From contig JAJQRF010000001.1 in NCBI GenBank assembly GCA_021228405.1, positions 888,462 to 952,461 on the forward strand: 64,000 bases of DNA, read 5' to 3'. The notes beneath the pieces are model-generated. The model did not search any database. It was not told the origin of the DNA and was given only the letters and a program-made list of their open reading frames with translations. Source of the stretch: Pyrinomonadaceae bacterium (lineage in GTDB: Bacteria > Acidobacteriota > Blastocatellia > Pyrinomonadales > Pyrinomonadaceae). A program made the translations under genes and the position numbers. Below, one piece after another: positions 1 to 8,893 of the stretch (its first letter is position 1; every line of letters starts with the position of its first letter).

Positions 1-2774
1 TTGTAAACCATATCGTTCAATCCTTCGGCACTGTGAACGGTTGCGTGAACCGGACAGACAACTTCGCAGGGTGCTTGTTCGCACTGCTGACAAAGCACGG
101 GTTGGAAATGCGGACCGTCGGGATTGTTGACATCCGTTCCGCCGAAATAAGCGTCGATTCTGAGCCAGTGCATTTCACGGCTTCGTTCGACCTGTTCTTT
201 TCCGACGACCGGAATATTGTTTTCCGACTGGCACGCCACCACGCAGGCATTACAGCCGACGCAGGAGTTCAGATCGATCGCCATTCCCCATTTATGCTGC
301 CATTCGTGCTCAGAATAATTAAACGGGTCATACATCGATTTGTCATAGCCCGAATGCTTCAGCTCGTGTTTTTTCGATTCTTCGGCGAGCTTTTCGATTT
401 CTTCGACTTCCCAAACGCGTAAAAGATCGCGTCCTTCCATATTGAAATGGATTTGCGTCGAAGCGATCGTCGTTCGTTCACCTCGTTTGACGACCTCGCC
501 CGTTCCGAAGCTCGGCGCATCCGAACGGCGCACGTCAAAGGCGTTGTAGCCTAAATTTGTGCCGACGCGTCCGGCTTTTGTGCGTCCGTATCCCATATAA
601 ATGGTGATTACGTCGTCGGGCTGTCCGGGCGAAATCCACATCGGAACCCCGTTTTTGATCTCTGCGCCCTGATATTTGAGCGTTACGAGATCGGATGACA
701 TATTTCCGCCTTTGGTATTGATAAATGCCGTTCCGCGAACGCCGCCCGACATTTCATCCTGATCGTTTCCCTGGTTGACTTCGAGTTTAGCCGCCGTTGC
801 CGGACTGACCAGAGCAACGTTGTCCCAGGTGATCTTCGTTAAAGGATTCGGCAGTTCCTGAAGCCAGCCGTTATTTGCAAAACGTCCGTCATAAACGCCC
901 GGATCGGGTAAGATCAAAATTTCGAGATTTCCCGACGAAGCAGGTTTCGTTTCGGGCTGACTTAAAAATGCCGTGTTGACCGTAACCGCTTTTGCAGGTA
1001 ATGCGGAATTTGCCACGAAACCGTCGTGAATCGCTTTCCGCCAACTGTCTTCAAAAGATTTCGCAGTTGTCGAAGCCGGTGCGCTCGGCGTAGCCGGAGC
1101 AGGACTCGCCGCCGGAGTTGCTGACGGCGACGCGCCCGGCGATGCCGTCACGACAGGTTTCGGCGCAGATGAACCGATATTTTGTGTCTGCCAGAAACCT
1201 TTCACGATGTCGAGATCGGTCTTGTCAAAATTTTCTCTAAAGAAAAGCTGGACTAATTCGTGTGCGCTCTTGCCTTCGTAAAGCGGCTTGATAAGCGGCT
1301 GAATGAGCGAAACCGTTCCGTCGTATGCGCGCGCATCGCTCCACGTTTCGAGATAATGTTTTTCGGAAATATTCCACTGGCAAAGTTCGCCCGTTTCGTC
1401 GATGTATTGTCCGAGCCGAACACGAAGCGGAACTTTTTCCATTCTTTCGGCGGTTAGCTTCAGATCGGCAGGTGTATTGTAAACCGGATTTCCACCCAGA
1501 ATGACGAGCATTTTTACTCTTTCGCCGTCGATGTCGCCAATTAATTCGCGAAGCTGATCGACTTGCAGTTTATCGGCGGCAGGCGAAAGCGGTTCGGTAT
1601 AAACGACCGTCTGCCCGACATTTCCGAGTGCGCCGTTGATCGCGTGTGCCAGCGCGTGAACCATCGGCGATTGATGATCGCCCGGGATAACGACCGTTTT
1701 ACCGCGGCTTGCCTGTAAATCCTTCGCCATCACGGTAATCCATTTCTGCGCGTCCGCCGGTAATCCGGCGGCAGGCGTTCCGCCCGAAACTCCGACCGCC
1801 GCCGCGAGTGCTTTCGCAACTTCGACGACCTGGCTCGGCTTGACCGCCAAACGGTGATCGGCTTTTGCGCCTGTCAAAGTCGTGGTCGATTCGACTGCGT
1901 AAAGACGGTTGACTTGTTTTTTATCTTCTTTGTATGCCCGACCTTTCGCGTAATCCTTCATATAACGGACATTGAAATCCGAGAAAAGGTCTTTGTCGAG
2001 CGTCACGATCTTGTCGGCTTGATCGATCTTGTAAACCGTGTGAACGGGCGATCCGAAAGCCATTTTCGCACCTGCCATCGCGTTATCGTGATTGACGGGT
2101 TCATACTGCACCCATTTCGCATTCGGAAATTCGGTGGCGATTTGTTTGAACTGCGCGACCAGAGTCGGCGAAGTGACGGTTTCGGTCAAAAATCTGAGTC
2201 CCGCGCCGCCGTCCTTGCGATTCTCTTCAACCGAATTGCGAAATTCGGTCATAAACGACTGCCACGTTTTCGGAGTGCCGCGAAATGTAACTTCCTGCAA
2301 ACGATCAGGATCATACATATTCAAAAGCGATGCCTGCGCATAAACGTCGGTTGCGCCCAGACTGCCGGGATGTTCGGGATTTCCTTCGATCTTGACCGGG
2401 CGACCTTCGTAAGATTTTGCAAGCAATCCGGTCGCGATTCCGCCGAGCGACATTGCCGTGGCGAAAAATAAAGGCTTTCCGGGCAGAATTTCTTCGTTCG
2501 GTCGGACATACGGCACGATCTTTTCGGTCGGCTGAATGACACAACCGCTCAAACCCGCCAGCGCAAGCGATGCGCCCATTACCTTGACGAAATTACGGCG
2601 GCTTAAAGAATTGTCCCATTCTTCCGCCTGTGCCGGATATTCCTGTTTGACAAATTCTTCAAATTCAGGTGCGTCAACAAACTCCTCGACGCTCCGCCAA
2701 TATTTTTTTCCGCTTTGCGACAAAATCTTGTCGCGCAATAACGCAAAGTTTCCCATATTTTCTTTGCCAGCCAT
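1..2774 (-). CDS. actB: ActB, molybdopterin/iron-sulfur subunit of alternative complex III (partial, 3' end outside window)
   Basis: Reads leftward from an ATG at 2774 and stays open to the window edge (924 codons). A twin-arginine-like segment (SRRNFVKVMGASLALAGLSGC) ends in a lipobox-like Cys. A long molybdopterin-oxidoreductase-like region follows. Near the left edge a ferredoxin-like segment has CVGCNACVVAC and CQQCEQAPCEVVC clusters (about 70-270). This order (complex iron-sulfur molybdoenzyme-like half, then Fe-S half) is that of fused ActB in alternative complex III, a quinol:cytochrome c or copper-protein oxidoreductase replacing bc1. An Ala/Pro/Ser/Thr-rich low-complexity linker lies around 1068-1165. 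It follows actA by 30 bp, as in known act operons. Family assignment is firm; the remaining act genes would lie to the left. Confidence 0.9.
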   Translation of the reverse strand, partial: MAGKENMGNFALLRDKILSQSGKKYWRSVEEFVDAPEFEEFVKQEYPAQAEEWDNSLSRRNFVKVMGASLALAGLSGCVIQPTEKIVPYVRPNEEILPGKPLFFATAMSLGGIATGLLAKSYEGRPVKIEGNPEHPGSLGATDVYAQASLLNMYDPDRLQEVTFRGTPKTWQSFMTEFRNSVEENRKDGGAGLRFLTETVTSPTLVAQFKQIATEFPNAKWVQYEPVNHDNAMAGAKMAFGSPVHTVYKIDQADKIVTLDKDLFSDFNVRYMKDYAKGRAYKEDKKQVNRLYAVESTTTLTGAKADHRLAVKPSQVVEVAKALAAAVGVSGGTPAAGLPADAQKWITVMAKDLQASRGKTVVIPGDHQSPMVHALAHAINGALGNVGQTVVYTEPLSPAADKLQVDQLRELIGDIDGERVKMLVILGGNPVYNTPADLKLTAERMEKVPLRVRLGQYIDETGELCQWNISEKHYLETWSDARAYDGTVSLIQPLIKPLYEGKSAHELVQLFFRENFDKTDLDIVKGFWQTQNIGSSAPKPVVTASPGASPSATPAASPAPATPSAPASTTAKSFEDSWRKAIHDGFVANSALPAKAVTVNTAFLSQPETKPASSGNLEILILPDPGVYDGRFANNGWLQELPNPLTKITWDNVALVSPATAAKLEVNQGNDQDEMSGGVRGTAFINTKGGNMSSDLVTLKYQGAEIKNGVPMWISPGQPDDVITIYMGYGRTKAGRVGTNLGYNAFDVRRSDAPSFGTGEVVKRGERTTIASTQIHFNMEGRDLLRVWEVEEIEKLAEESKKHELKHSGYDKSMYDPFNYSEHEWQHKWGMAIDLNSCVGCNACVVACQSENNIPVVGKEQVERSREMHWLRIDAYFGGTDVNNPDGPHFQPVLCQQCEQAPCEVVCPVHATVHSAEGLNDMVY

Positions 2775-2804
2775 TTTTGTTCTAATTCCTTATAAACTCG
2801 ATAT

Positions 2805-3467
2805 TTATCGGTGACAAGTCGAGCAGCTTGTCAGCATTTCCGTGTTACGTAAGCTTTTAACTTTTTCGTCAACTTCCTTTTTCTGCTCCGGCGTTATGTC
2901 GCCCGGATTCCACGAAGTATTGAAAATTTCGGATTTCGGTCGGATGTTCGGTTCGGGGTTGCGATGACACGACAAACACCATTCCATCTGCAAAGTATTT
3001 TGCTGGTAAACTGCCGGCATATTGGCAATATCGCCGTGACAGCTGGCACAACCGACACCTTTATTAACGTGAATACTGTGATTGAAATAAACGTATTCGG
3101 GCAGATCGTGAACGCGCGTCCATTCGAGCGGCTTATTGTCGCGGTAGCTTGCTCTGACGGGTTCGAGATACGGACTGTCCGCCCAAAGCTGATTGTGACA
3201 GTTCATACACGTCTGCGTCGGCGGCATTCCTGCCGAAGCCGTCGTTTCGACCGTCGTGTGACAATAGCGGCAATCGATGCCGTCATCTCCGACGTGGTGT
3301 TTGTGGCTGAACTGAACCGGCTGTTGTCTTTCGACAAACTGCCCCGTCAGATACGAAGAACGCGCCACTTGTGTGTAAACATAAAAAGCTACTCCGCCAA
3401 GCAGGACGGCAACGACCATACTTATCCTGGCGATATTGTTTGCGCTTTTATGAAAAAATTGTGCCAT
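2805..3467 (-). CDS. actA: ActA, pentaheme cytochrome c subunit of alternative complex III
   Basis: 220 residues. One N-terminal membrane anchor (about residues 12-32) is followed by a periplasmic domain with five CxxCH haem motifs (CRYCH, CMNCH, CASCH, CLSCH, CSTCH) and several extra His residues. This matches the pentaheme ActA subunit, which passes electrons out of alternative complex III. I chose the ATG at 3467 because GAGAGAA sits just upstream; a start 18 codons earlier would add a basic, non-conserved extension. It is the first gene of the leftward act operon, so its promoter should lie in 3468-3784. Confidence 0.93.
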   Translation of the reverse strand: MAQFFHKSANNIARISMVVAVLLGGVAFYVYTQVARSSYLTGQFVERQQPVQFSHKHHVGDDGIDCRYCHTTVETTASAGMPPTQTCMNCHNQLWADSPYLEPVRASYRDNKPLEWTRVHDLPEYVYFNHSIHVNKGVGCASCHGDIANMPAVYQQNTLQMEWCLSCHRNPEPNIRPKSEIFNTSWNPGDITPEQKKEVDEKVKSLRNTEMLTSCSTCHR

Positions 3468-3784
3468 TTTTAATTCTCTCGCAACGAAAAATTTAAAGAT
3501 AAACGTTCGCCTTGCTCTCAAACCTCTATCTAAAAGTTTAAGAAACCTTTGGCGAACAGAATTTTTTAGTAATGAAGACCTACCTAAGCTGTCTTTTATT
3601 TTTACCGAATATTGTTAATTCCGCAACTACTAGAAAATAGAATTTATACAAACATTGTGCACTTTTTCACTAAAGTCTTTTGAATGATTAGCGAATTTAA
3701 TGTTTGCGATTGTATAAATTACTGTTAATAAAGACAATAAGAGAAATCTTATTATTTTCTCAGATAAGAAATTTAAATAAATGA
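3468..3784. other. AT-rich leader region upstream of actA, no gene
   Basis: 317 bp between the actA start and the ROK gene's 3' end (both leftward). It is AT-rich and has no convincing reading frame. It should hold the act operon promoter. A TATAAA-like hexamer is readable on the minus strand near 3640, but no matching -35 stands out. No terminator hairpin was recognised. Confidence 0.4.
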
Positions 3785-4711
3785 TTATTCGCCTTCTGAT
3801 GCCAGTAATGCCGCGCCGATCGAAGCCGCGTTTTCATCCAGTTCACCCTCGACGATTCTGACCGTTTCAAACGAAGGTGCGAATGCAAGTTCTTTAGCAC
3901 GTTCAATTATGGCTTCCAGAACGATGTGTTTGGCTTCCATAATTTCCCCGCCGACGACGATTCTCTCGATATTTAACAGATTGATGACACCGGCAATCGC
4001 CGTTCCGACATACGCGCCCGTCCGTTGGAGCATCATCTGTGCGAAATCGTCCTCGTGCACGGCTTCGTTGATAATATCTCTTAATGAAATCCGTTCTTCC
4101 TCAAACTGGCTCAACGAAGTCGTGCTGTCCTGATGATAGCGGCTTCGGGTGCGGCGGACGATATTCTGCGCGGAAGCGACATCTTCGAGCTTCATCCCTT
4201 CGGAATTGATCGCAAGATAGCCGAATTCGCCCGCGAACCCCGATGTTCCGTGCCAGATTTGTTCATTAAAAATAAACGCGCCGCCAACGCCCGTTCCGAG
4301 CGTGGCGTAAAACATATCGCGGCTTCCGCGTCCGGCACCGAGCCGAAATTCGCCGTAAGCCGCCGCATTCGCATCGTTTTCGATGGCAACCTTCAAACCT
4401 GTCGCTTCGGCAAGCTGACCTAAAAGATCGACTTCGGAATGTTCGGGAATGTAGGTTGAAAAAGCGACGCGTTTCGTTTGACGGCGGACGAGTCCGGGCA
4501 CGGCAACGCCGAGTTTTTCAAAATTTCCGAATTTTTCCTTCAAATCGTTAATGAAACTGATTAATTGATCGTTGATCGGCTGAGATTTGTCGATCAGAAC
4601 CTTGTTCGCGCTGAGGATTTTTCCGTCCGAATCCAAAAGCACCGCTTTGAAAGCGGAGTTTGAAACTTCGAGACCGACCATTTTGCTTACCGAATTTGCG
4701 GAATCACTCAT
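3785..4711 (-). CDS. ROK-family sugar kinase/glucokinase-like protein lacking the zinc motif
   Basis: 308 residues. It has the ROK actin-like ATPase fold: an N-terminal phosphate loop region, IENDANAAAYGE carrying the catalytic Asp, and LGTGVGGAFI. Most ROK enzymes then carry GEIGH and a CxCGxxGC zinc loop. Here the motif is AGEFGY followed directly by a Cys-free stretch and LEDVAS, so the zinc-binding His is Tyr and the cysteine loop is gone. No helix-turn-helix is present, so this is a kinase-type rather than repressor-type ROK protein. Substrate is unknown; glucose or an amino sugar would be the default. It stands alone between actA and a divergently transcribed DedA gene. Confidence 0.85.
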   Translation of the reverse strand: MSDSANSVSKMVGLEVSNSAFKAVLLDSDGKILSANKVLIDKSQPINDQLISFINDLKEKFGNFEKLGVAVPGLVRRQTKRVAFSTYIPEHSEVDLLGQLAEATGLKVAIENDANAAAYGEFRLGAGRGSRDMFYATLGTGVGGAFIFNEQIWHGTSGFAGEFGYLAINSEGMKLEDVASAQNIVRRTRSRYHQDSTTSLSQFEEERISLRDIINEAVHEDDFAQMMLQRTGAYVGTAIAGVINLLNIERIVVGGEIMEAKHIVLEAIIERAKELAFAPSFETVRIVEGELDENAASIGAALLASEGE

Positions 4712-4892
4712 TATTATTTTTAACCTTTTGTTTGTAAAACCGTGCAGAAACTAACGAGATTTTAGACACTCGCCGATAAACTGTCAACTAATTCGTTTCA
4801 GATATATTTAAGAATAAAAGTTAGTTCCCGGGAATTATATTTTGTTTGACTGCCGGGCTTTTGAAAGTTACTCTTTGAAAAGTTGATTTTTT

Positions 4893-5636
4893 ATGGAGCA
4901 ACTTTCACAACTCATCGAGCAATACGGAATTTATGCCGTTTTTGCGCTTTGCACCGTCGAAGGAGATATTACTCTTTTGATTTCGGGCGCGATGGCTCAC
5001 AGCAATTTTTTCGGTAATCACAGCTTCATACAGGTTTTTCTCGCCGGAACGCTCGGCGGCGTAGTCGGTGACAGTATCGGTTACGGGATCGGGCGGGTTT
5101 TTCGTCAAAGCGTGAAAAATTACGGCTTTTATAAAATGGCACAGCCGCGCATCGAAAGATTGATCGATAAATTCGGCGGTTTTGCGATCATCATTTCCAA
5201 ATATATTTACGGGATTCGCGGCGGAATGTGTCTTTTTTACGGCATCGGGCGAATGCCTTACTGGAGATTTTTGATTCTCGACATTATCAGTTGCTCGACG
5301 TGGGTTTTGATTCTTTCGGGCATCGGCTATTTTTTCAGCGGCGCGATCACTTCGATCATCGGCGATTTCAAACAAGTCGGAATCGCGCTTTTCTTCGTGG
5401 TTTTGTTCGGAATCATCATTTTCTATACGGTCGAAAGATATTGGCTGTCGGAAAAGGTTGAGGAAGCCGACCCCGAAACGATTCATAAACTCGAAGAAAA
5501 ACTGCATCTCGTCGAAGAAGCGGCGCAGGAAAAATTTCAGGAACTCGGCGAAAAATTACATTTGACCGCGCCGCCGAACAGCGAAGAAAAACCGCCGACC
5601 GAACCGAAGGAAGTTTCAAAAGCCGCCAAAAAATAA
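4893..5636 (+). CDS. DedA/SNARE-associated family membrane protein
   Basis: 247 residues. It has several hydrophobic segments (about 10-35, 45-68, 105-130, 140-165, 170-190), the family motif GTLGGVVGDSIGYGIGR and the later GIRGGM...GIGRMPYWRF block. DedA proteins are thought to translocate or scramble phospholipids such as undecaprenyl phosphate or phosphatidylethanolamine. The C-terminal ~60 residues are a charged, coiled-coil-like cytoplasmic tail (EEKLHLVEEAAQEKFQELG) ending in a Pro/Lys-rich stretch; this tail is longer than in typical DedA members. Start ATG at 4893 has only a weak ribosome-binding sequence. Confidence 0.9.
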   Translation: MEQLSQLIEQYGIYAVFALCTVEGDITLLISGAMAHSNFFGNHSFIQVFLAGTLGGVVGDSIGYGIGRVFRQSVKNYGFYKMAQPRIERLIDKFGGFAIIISKYIYGIRGGMCLFYGIGRMPYWRFLILDIISCSTWVLILSGIGYFFSGAITSIIGDFKQVGIALFFVVLFGIIIFYTVERYWLSEKVEEADPETIHKLEEKLHLVEEAAQEKFQELGEKLHLTAPPNSEEKPPTEPKEVSKAAKK

Positions 5637-5753
5637 CTTTCGCACTATCAAGAAACTGTAAATTACGTTAATATATTCCGTTATTTAGATAATCATTTCT
5701 GATACTAAATTAATCAACTAAAACTAAAAACCGAATTTCAGAGGAAATAATTT

Positions 5754-6776
5754 GTGATAATCGAATCATCTGCTCCGACAAGAGTCGACCTTGCGGGCGG
5801 AACTATTGATATACCGCCGCTTTTTCTTTTTCACGAAGGTGCGGCAACCGTAAACTTTGCCGTCAGCCTGATGGCGCGATGCCGCATCGAAACGCGCAAC
5901 GACGATAAAATCGTGCTCGAATCCATCGACCGCGGCGTTTCGTTTGAAACTTCGTTCGAGCATTTTCACGAACTGAAAAACGAACCCCGGCTCGAACTGC
6001 TCGCCAAACTCGTCTATTTTTTCAAACCCGCAACCGGATTCAATATGATAACGGAATCCGAAGCTCCGGCAGGAGCCGGACTTGCGGGTTCTTCGACGCT
6101 GAACATCGCCTGTATCGGCGCATTAAATCATTTGGTCGGAAACCGCTACGCGCCCGAACGTTTTATCCCGATCGCCGCGGCGGTCGAATGTCAGGTCATC
6201 AAAGTTCCGACGGGTTATCAGGATTATTATTCGGCACAATACGGCGGCGTTTCGGCGATCCATTTCGCACCGGACGGAATGCACCGCGAAGGACTCGCCA
6301 TCGACACGGACACTTTGCAGAAACGCGTCGTCGTCTGCTACACGGGCGAACCGCGCAATTCGGGCACGAACAACTGGGAAATCACGAAACGCCACATCGA
6401 CGGCGACAAGGAGCTTTTCGATATTTTTGAAGGCGTACGCGATTCTTCGCTGGCAATCCGCGAAGCACTTCTGGCGAACGAATGGGAAAAAGTCGGCGAG
6501 CTTTTGCGGAAAGCGCATCCGCACCGTAAACGTCTTTCGCCGAATATCACGACTCCGCAGATGGATTTGCTGATCGACAAAGCCTATGCGAACGGCGCGA
6601 TCGCGGCAAAGGTCTGCGGCGCGGGCGGCGGCGGATGTATCGCCTTTTTCTGCGAAGAAAACGAACGCGAAAACGTCGAAAAAGCACTGGCGGAAGAAGA
6701 AGGCGCGGAAGTTTTGAACTGGAAACTCTGCAACGACGGTTTAGTTGTAAACGAGGTTTCGGCGGAAGCTGTTTAA
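5754..6776 (+). CDS. GHMP-family sugar kinase (heptose-7-phosphate kinase/galactokinase-like)
   Basis: 340 residues, starting at GTG 5754 behind GAGGAAA. It shows the three GHMP motifs: APTRVDLAGGTID at the N-terminus, the ATP loop GAGLAGSSTLN, and KVCGAGGGGCIAFF near the C-terminus. The closest architecture I recognise is D-glycero-D-manno-heptose 7-phosphate kinase (HddA) and related bacterial sugar kinases. The rest of the heptose pathway is not nearby, so the substrate is unproven. No partner gene is tightly linked; the next gene is 170 bp downstream. Confidence 0.8.
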   Translation: MIIESSAPTRVDLAGGTIDIPPLFLFHEGAATVNFAVSLMARCRIETRNDDKIVLESIDRGVSFETSFEHFHELKNEPRLELLAKLVYFFKPATGFNMITESEAPAGAGLAGSSTLNIACIGALNHLVGNRYAPERFIPIAAAVECQVIKVPTGYQDYYSAQYGGVSAIHFAPDGMHREGLAIDTDTLQKRVVVCYTGEPRNSGTNNWEITKRHIDGDKELFDIFEGVRDSSLAIREALLANEWEKVGELLRKAHPHRKRLSPNITTPQMDLLIDKAYANGAIAAKVCGAGGGGCIAFFCEENERENVEKALAEEEGAEVLNWKLCNDGLVVNEVSAEAV

Positions 6777-6905
6777 AAGTAAAAAGTAAAAAAATAAAAG
6801 GCAAAATATGCCTGATTTTTGACATCATACGCCGCGAAAAGTAATTACTTCAGTTTTTACTTACAAGATTCCGGTTTTGAAGTTTTTACTTTTCACTTTT
6901 TACTT
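6775..6905. repeat. Long inverted repeat built on AAAAGTA heptamers
   Basis: The left arm (6775-6802) begins AAAAGTAAAAAGTAAAA, a 7-bp period. The right arm (about 6882-6905) is the complementary ACTTTTCACTTTTTACTT. The spacer is ~80 bp. It lies between the GHMP kinase stop and the next gene's ribosome-binding site. It belongs to the set of heptamer-armed inverted repeats found elsewhere in the window. Confidence 0.7.
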
Positions 6906-6945
6906 AAACTGTCTCTCCCCCGAATAAAAAAAAGGAGACAAGATT

Positions 6946-7710
6946 ATGAAGAAATTTATTTTATTGACATTATTTTCGGTATTAGCCTTTAGTTTGTCGG
7001 CTTTTGCGCAGGAATCCAACCGTTACGGTTCGACTCGTTTGAACAATTACGCCGACGATTTGAAACGCGCATCCGTTGACCTTGCCGACCGCACTTCCGA
7101 AAGGCTCAGAAACGGCTATTCGGTCAGCCGCAGCGACATCGAAGAAGCGTTTACAGCCGCCCAACTCGATGCAAGCGCGGGACTTTTTCAAGATTTGGTG
7201 CGCGGAAACAATAATTCGGGCAATCTGCGTGATGCGGCTTCGATGCTTACCGAATTGATTCGCAGAGCACCGAGTTACGGCTCGAACAGCAATTTATGGC
7301 GCAACGCAAGAAATTCGGTTGACGACATCAATCGCGAGCTCGGCAACGGCGGCGGCTACGGCGGCGGAAATACCGGCGGCGGCGGTTATGAAAACGATAA
7401 TCGTCCGATCATCGGTCGGGCATACTGGCGCGGAACGGTTGACGACCGCGCGCGTCTGGTTTTGCAAGACAGAAATTTAAGAGTCGATACCGTTTCGGGC
7501 AGACCTTATCCCGAAGGCACGTGGAGCTTTACGGCATCGCTCGGCAGAGATGTCATCGTCGAAGTCAATAAGCAAAAAGGTCGCGGCGATGTGCGCGTCC
7601 TGCAACAGCCGTCAAAAGAAAACGATTACTCGGCAGTGATCGAAATCGCCGACACTGACGGCGGCGCGAAGGAATATCAACTTGAAATCGTTTGGAGAAA
7701 AAGACGCTAA
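6946..7710 (+). CDS. Secreted protein of unknown function with Gly-rich linker
   Basis: 254 residues with a clear signal peptide (MKKFILLTLFSVLAFSLSAFAQ) behind AAAGGAGAC. The mature N-terminal half is helical and charged (about 25-125). A Gly-rich linker (about 130-148, GGGYGGGNTGGGG) leads to a compact C-terminal domain (about 155-254) with alternating hydrophobic residues, likely beta-rich. No family was recognised. It is followed by a strong terminator, so it is probably a single-gene transcript exported to the periplasm or surface. Confidence 0.75.
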   Translation: MKKFILLTLFSVLAFSLSAFAQESNRYGSTRLNNYADDLKRASVDLADRTSERLRNGYSVSRSDIEEAFTAAQLDASAGLFQDLVRGNNNSGNLRDAASMLTELIRRAPSYGSNSNLWRNARNSVDDINRELGNGGGYGGGNTGGGGYENDNRPIIGRAYWRGTVDDRARLVLQDRNLRVDTVSGRPYPEGTWSFTASLGRDVIVEVNKQKGRGDVRVLQQPSKENDYSAVIEIADTDGGAKEYQLEIVWRKRR

Positions 7711-7730
7711 AACAAGTATCGATAAAAGTA

Positions 7731-7768
7731 AAAGGCTTGAAAGTGTGATACTTTCAAGCCTTTTTTAT
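7731..7768 (+). terminator. Rho-independent terminator
   Basis: A perfect hairpin (AAAGGCTTGAAAGT / ACTTTCAAGCCTTT) with a short loop and a T-rich tail, 20 bp after the secreted-protein gene. Confidence 0.9.
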
Positions 7769-7854
7769 TTTTGCAGATTTAATAATAAGCATAAATGCGC
7801 CCGCAAGGAAGCGTGTAAAACTTTGAGTAAATCGGACATACAAACGGCAAATGT

Positions 7855-8015
7855 ATGCTTACATTCGTTAAATGTAACGTTATATTTATCAATTGTTGCG
7901 TTACATTTGGCAAATTCCCGCTGTTTTCGGCAAATGTCACATTACATTTGGCAAATTCCCGCTGTTTTCGGCAAATGTCACATTACATTTGCCGATTGTT
8001 GCGTTACATTTTTCG
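7855..8015. repeat. Array 1: ~20.5-bp phased repeats with TTACATTTG/CAAATGT motifs
   Basis: Short related motifs (TTACATTTGGCAAAT, GCTGTTTTCGGCAAATG) recur about every 20-21 bp. They include two near-exact copies of a 41-bp double unit starting near 7902 and 7943. Because 41 is not a multiple of 3, translations shift frame between copies, which argues against coding. The array lies between a terminated rightward gene and the convergent purQ. Confidence 0.8.
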
Positions 8016-8032
8016 TTTATGCCGACCTAAAA

Positions 8033-8104
8033 ATGCGGAAACGCGCAGGAAATAAGCGTGAATTAAATCAATAATTCACGCTTATTTCCTGCGCGTTTCC
8101 GCAT
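8033..8104. terminator. Perfect 32-bp stem hairpin at convergent gene ends
   Basis: Arms 8033-8064 and 8073-8104 are exactly complementary over 32 bp around an 8-bp loop. It lies 6 bp from the purQ stop codon. Its length goes well beyond an ordinary terminator and it lacks a long T tail, though it may end transcription from both sides. Confidence 0.85.
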
Positions 8105-8110
8105 ATACTC

Positions 8111-8815
8111 TTACGCTTCGACCGTTTCTGCGATCTTTTTCGTTAGCGAACGAAAGATCGCTCTGCCGTCGTTTGAGCCGAGCAAGCTTTCGCAGGCACG
8201 TTCGGGATGCGGCATCATTCCGAGAACGTTCCTGTTTAAATTACAAATTCCCGCAATGTTTGAGCGTGCGCCGTTCGGGTTTGCTTCGTCGGTGACTTCG
8301 CCGTTTTCGTCGCAATAGCGAAAAACGATCTGACCGTTTTCTTCGAGCTGGTGAAAAGTTTCGTCGTCGCAAACGTAATTGCCTTCGGCGTGTGCGATCG
8401 GGATCGAAAGCACTTTGCCGTTTTCGACTTCGCTCGTAAAAGGCGTGTTGGCGTTTTCGACCTTGAGATTGACGTGTTTGCAGATAAAATGCAGATTTTT
8501 ATTGCGAATCAGTGCCCCCGGCAAAAGACCGGCTTCGCAGAGAATCTGGAAACCGTTGCAGATGCCGAAAACATATTTTCCCTGCGCCGCAAACTCTTTG
8601 ACCGACTGCATCACGGGCGAAAATTTCGCCAACGCACCGCACCGCAGATAATCGCCGTAGGAAAATCCGCCCGGCACGATGACGGCATCATAACCGCTCA
8701 GATCGGTTGCCTTGTGCCAGATAAAATCGACCGGCTGACCGACGTGTTTTGAAATGACGTGATAAGCGTCGTGATCGCAATTTGAACCGGGAAAAACTAT
8801 AACTCCGAATTTCAT
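8111..8815 (-). CDS. purQ: Phosphoribosylformylglycinamidine synthase subunit PurQ (glutaminase)
   Basis: 234 residues. A class I glutamine amidotransferase: [14 protein letters not shown] oxyanion region, nucleophile Cys in [10 protein letters not shown], and the His-Glu pair in MMPHPERA. It supplies ammonia to PurL in step four of purine synthesis, with PurS as the bridging subunit. purS lies directly upstream, separated only by a heptamer inverted repeat, and purL is not in the window. The ATG at 8815 has no Shine-Dalgarno; the sequence before it is the end of the inverted repeat. Confidence 0.95.
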   Translation of the reverse strand: MKFGVIVFPGSNCDHDAYHVISKHVGQPVDFIWHKATDLSGYDAVIVPGGFSYGDYLRCGALAKFSPVMQSVKEFAAQGKYVFGICNGFQILCEAGLLPGALIRNKNLHFICKHVNLKVENANTPFTSEVENGKVLSIPIAHAEGNYVCDDETFHQLEENGQIVFRYCDENGEVTDEANPNGARSNIAGICNLNRNVLGMMPHPERACESLLGSNDGRAIFRSLTKKIAETVEA

Positions 8816-8818
8816 AAT

Positions 8819-8893
8819 TTTCAGTAGTCAGTAGTCAGTAGTCAGTAGTCGGTAGAAAATAAAATCTACTCGCTCCTCCCTACTCGCTACTTT
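8819..8893. repeat. CAGTAGT heptamer inverted repeat between purS and purQ
   Basis: Four to five direct copies of CAGTAGT (8822-8855) face ACTACTCG/CTACTCGCTAC-type sequence (8865-8890), forming an imperfect hairpin that fills the purS-purQ gap. It abuts the purS stop and the purQ start codon. Confidence 0.8.

Noticed and set aside
1854-2471. 205-codon rightward frame
   Set aside because: Shadow of the actB coding sequence on the opposite strand.
7682-8074. Rightward frames across array 1
   Set aside because: The 41-bp unit shifts frame, the region lies after a strong terminator, and no ribosome-binding site was seen.
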